A stretch of 7,188 bases of DNA from positions 1-7,188 of the forward strand of contig DAOWFD010000307.1 in the NCBI GenBank assembly GCA_030638185.1. Direction: 5' to 3'. The stretch comes from Candidatus Aegiribacteria sp. (GTDB taxonomy: Bacteria; Fermentibacterota; Fermentibacteria; Fermentibacterales; JCC-6). Shown one piece after another: positions 7,011-7,188 of the stretch. Within the stretch, counting starts at the first letter, position 1; each line of letters begins with the position of its first letter. A program made the translations under genes and the position numbers. The notes beneath the pieces were generated by a model. That model did not search any database. It was not told where the DNA came from and saw only the letters and a program-made list of their open reading frames with translations.

Positions 7011-7188
7011 CACCTGATAAGGGAAATGAAAACAAAGTATTTGCGGTTGCCATTATGCGGGACGGCAAAGTTGTCGGCAAACTGATTCCCGGCAAGAAGC
7101 CTGTGAGGCTTGGTACAGGGTACAATAATAGTATTGTAGTTGAGGGAAACAACCTTCCCGAGAGTATGGTTTTAATAACTCCCGGTGA
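7007..7188 (+). CDS. N-terminus of a probable FHA-like, TonB-type (AgmX/PglI/GltG-like) protein, 3'-truncated
   Basis: ATG 7007 overlaps the previous TGA by four bases (ATGA), and AAGGTGG lies about 10 bases upstream. Sixty codons are visible and stay open to the window end. There is no signal peptide. The visible part reads as a beta-rich module: VFAVAIMRDGKVVGKLI, then PVRLGTGYNNSIVVEG, then LPESMVLI. This matches the general order of an FHA domain (strand, G-x-x-x-N-x-x-I-V-V, strand), but the phosphothreonine-binding Arg and His positions are not preserved. Myxobacterial GltG and related AgmX/PglI proteins have such a cytoplasmic N-terminus followed by a membrane helix and a TonB-like C-terminus. 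The position right after two ExbD genes fits a transducer of that type. The gene itself is well supported; the identity is inference from 60 residues and position. Confidence 0.75.
   Translation, partial: MTPDKGNENKVFAVAIMRDGKVVGKLIPGKKPVRLGTGYNNSIVVEGNNLPESMVLITPG

Overview
The window looks like the interior of one plus-strand operon from a diderm (Gram-negative-type) bacterium. The cell type is inferred from three Sec-type signal peptides, an ExbB/ExbD-type inner-membrane motor and a very large periplasmic TPR protein. Base composition is moderate and alike in all genes. Nothing points to horizontal transfer: there are no transposase, integrase, tRNA, CRISPR or repeat-array features. I cannot name the phylum. 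The combination of genes and the style of the TPR and ExbD proteins recall deltaproteobacterial (Myxococcus-like) and uncultured FCB-type or candidate-phylum genomes, at low confidence.

Layout: (1) 2-4522 is a giant exported TPR protein whose start codon lies upstream of the window. It ends in an acidic low-complexity tail followed by GGGCFLWPF. (2) 4510-5007 is a small exported protein of unrecognised family that overlaps gene 1. (3) 5039-5911 is a MotA/TolQ/ExbB-family proton-channel subunit with a signal peptide and a long acidic Ser/Thr linker. (4) 5911-6471 is an ExbD/TolR-like protein in which the normally essential transmembrane Asp is Asn. (5) 6474-7010 is a second ExbD/TolR-like protein that keeps the Asp. 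(6) 7007-7188 and beyond is the N-terminus of a protein with a degenerate FHA-like domain, probably a TonB-like partner of the AgmX/PglI/GltG kind. Spacing is tight throughout: a 13-22 base overlap, a 31-base gap, a 1-base overlap, a 2-base gap and a 4-base overlap. This suggests translational coupling and a fixed stoichiometry. No promoter or terminator is visible and no non-coding stretch exceeds 31 bases.

As a system, genes 3-5 would form a proton-motive-force-driven inner-membrane motor. Gene 6 would be the transducer reaching across the periplasm. Genes 1 and 2 would be periplasmic or envelope-associated scaffold parts. The closest known logic is the Agl/Glt gliding and focal-adhesion machinery of Myxococcus (one TolQ-like plus two ExbD-like proteins, TonB-like transducers, TPR proteins) rather than classical TonB iron uptake or Tol-Pal. 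The most notable observation is the asymmetric ExbD pair (Asn25 in one, Asp38 in the other), together with an ExbB that has Met where E. coli ExbB has Glu176. This is consistent with a heterodimeric rotor carrying only one proton-carrying aspartate.
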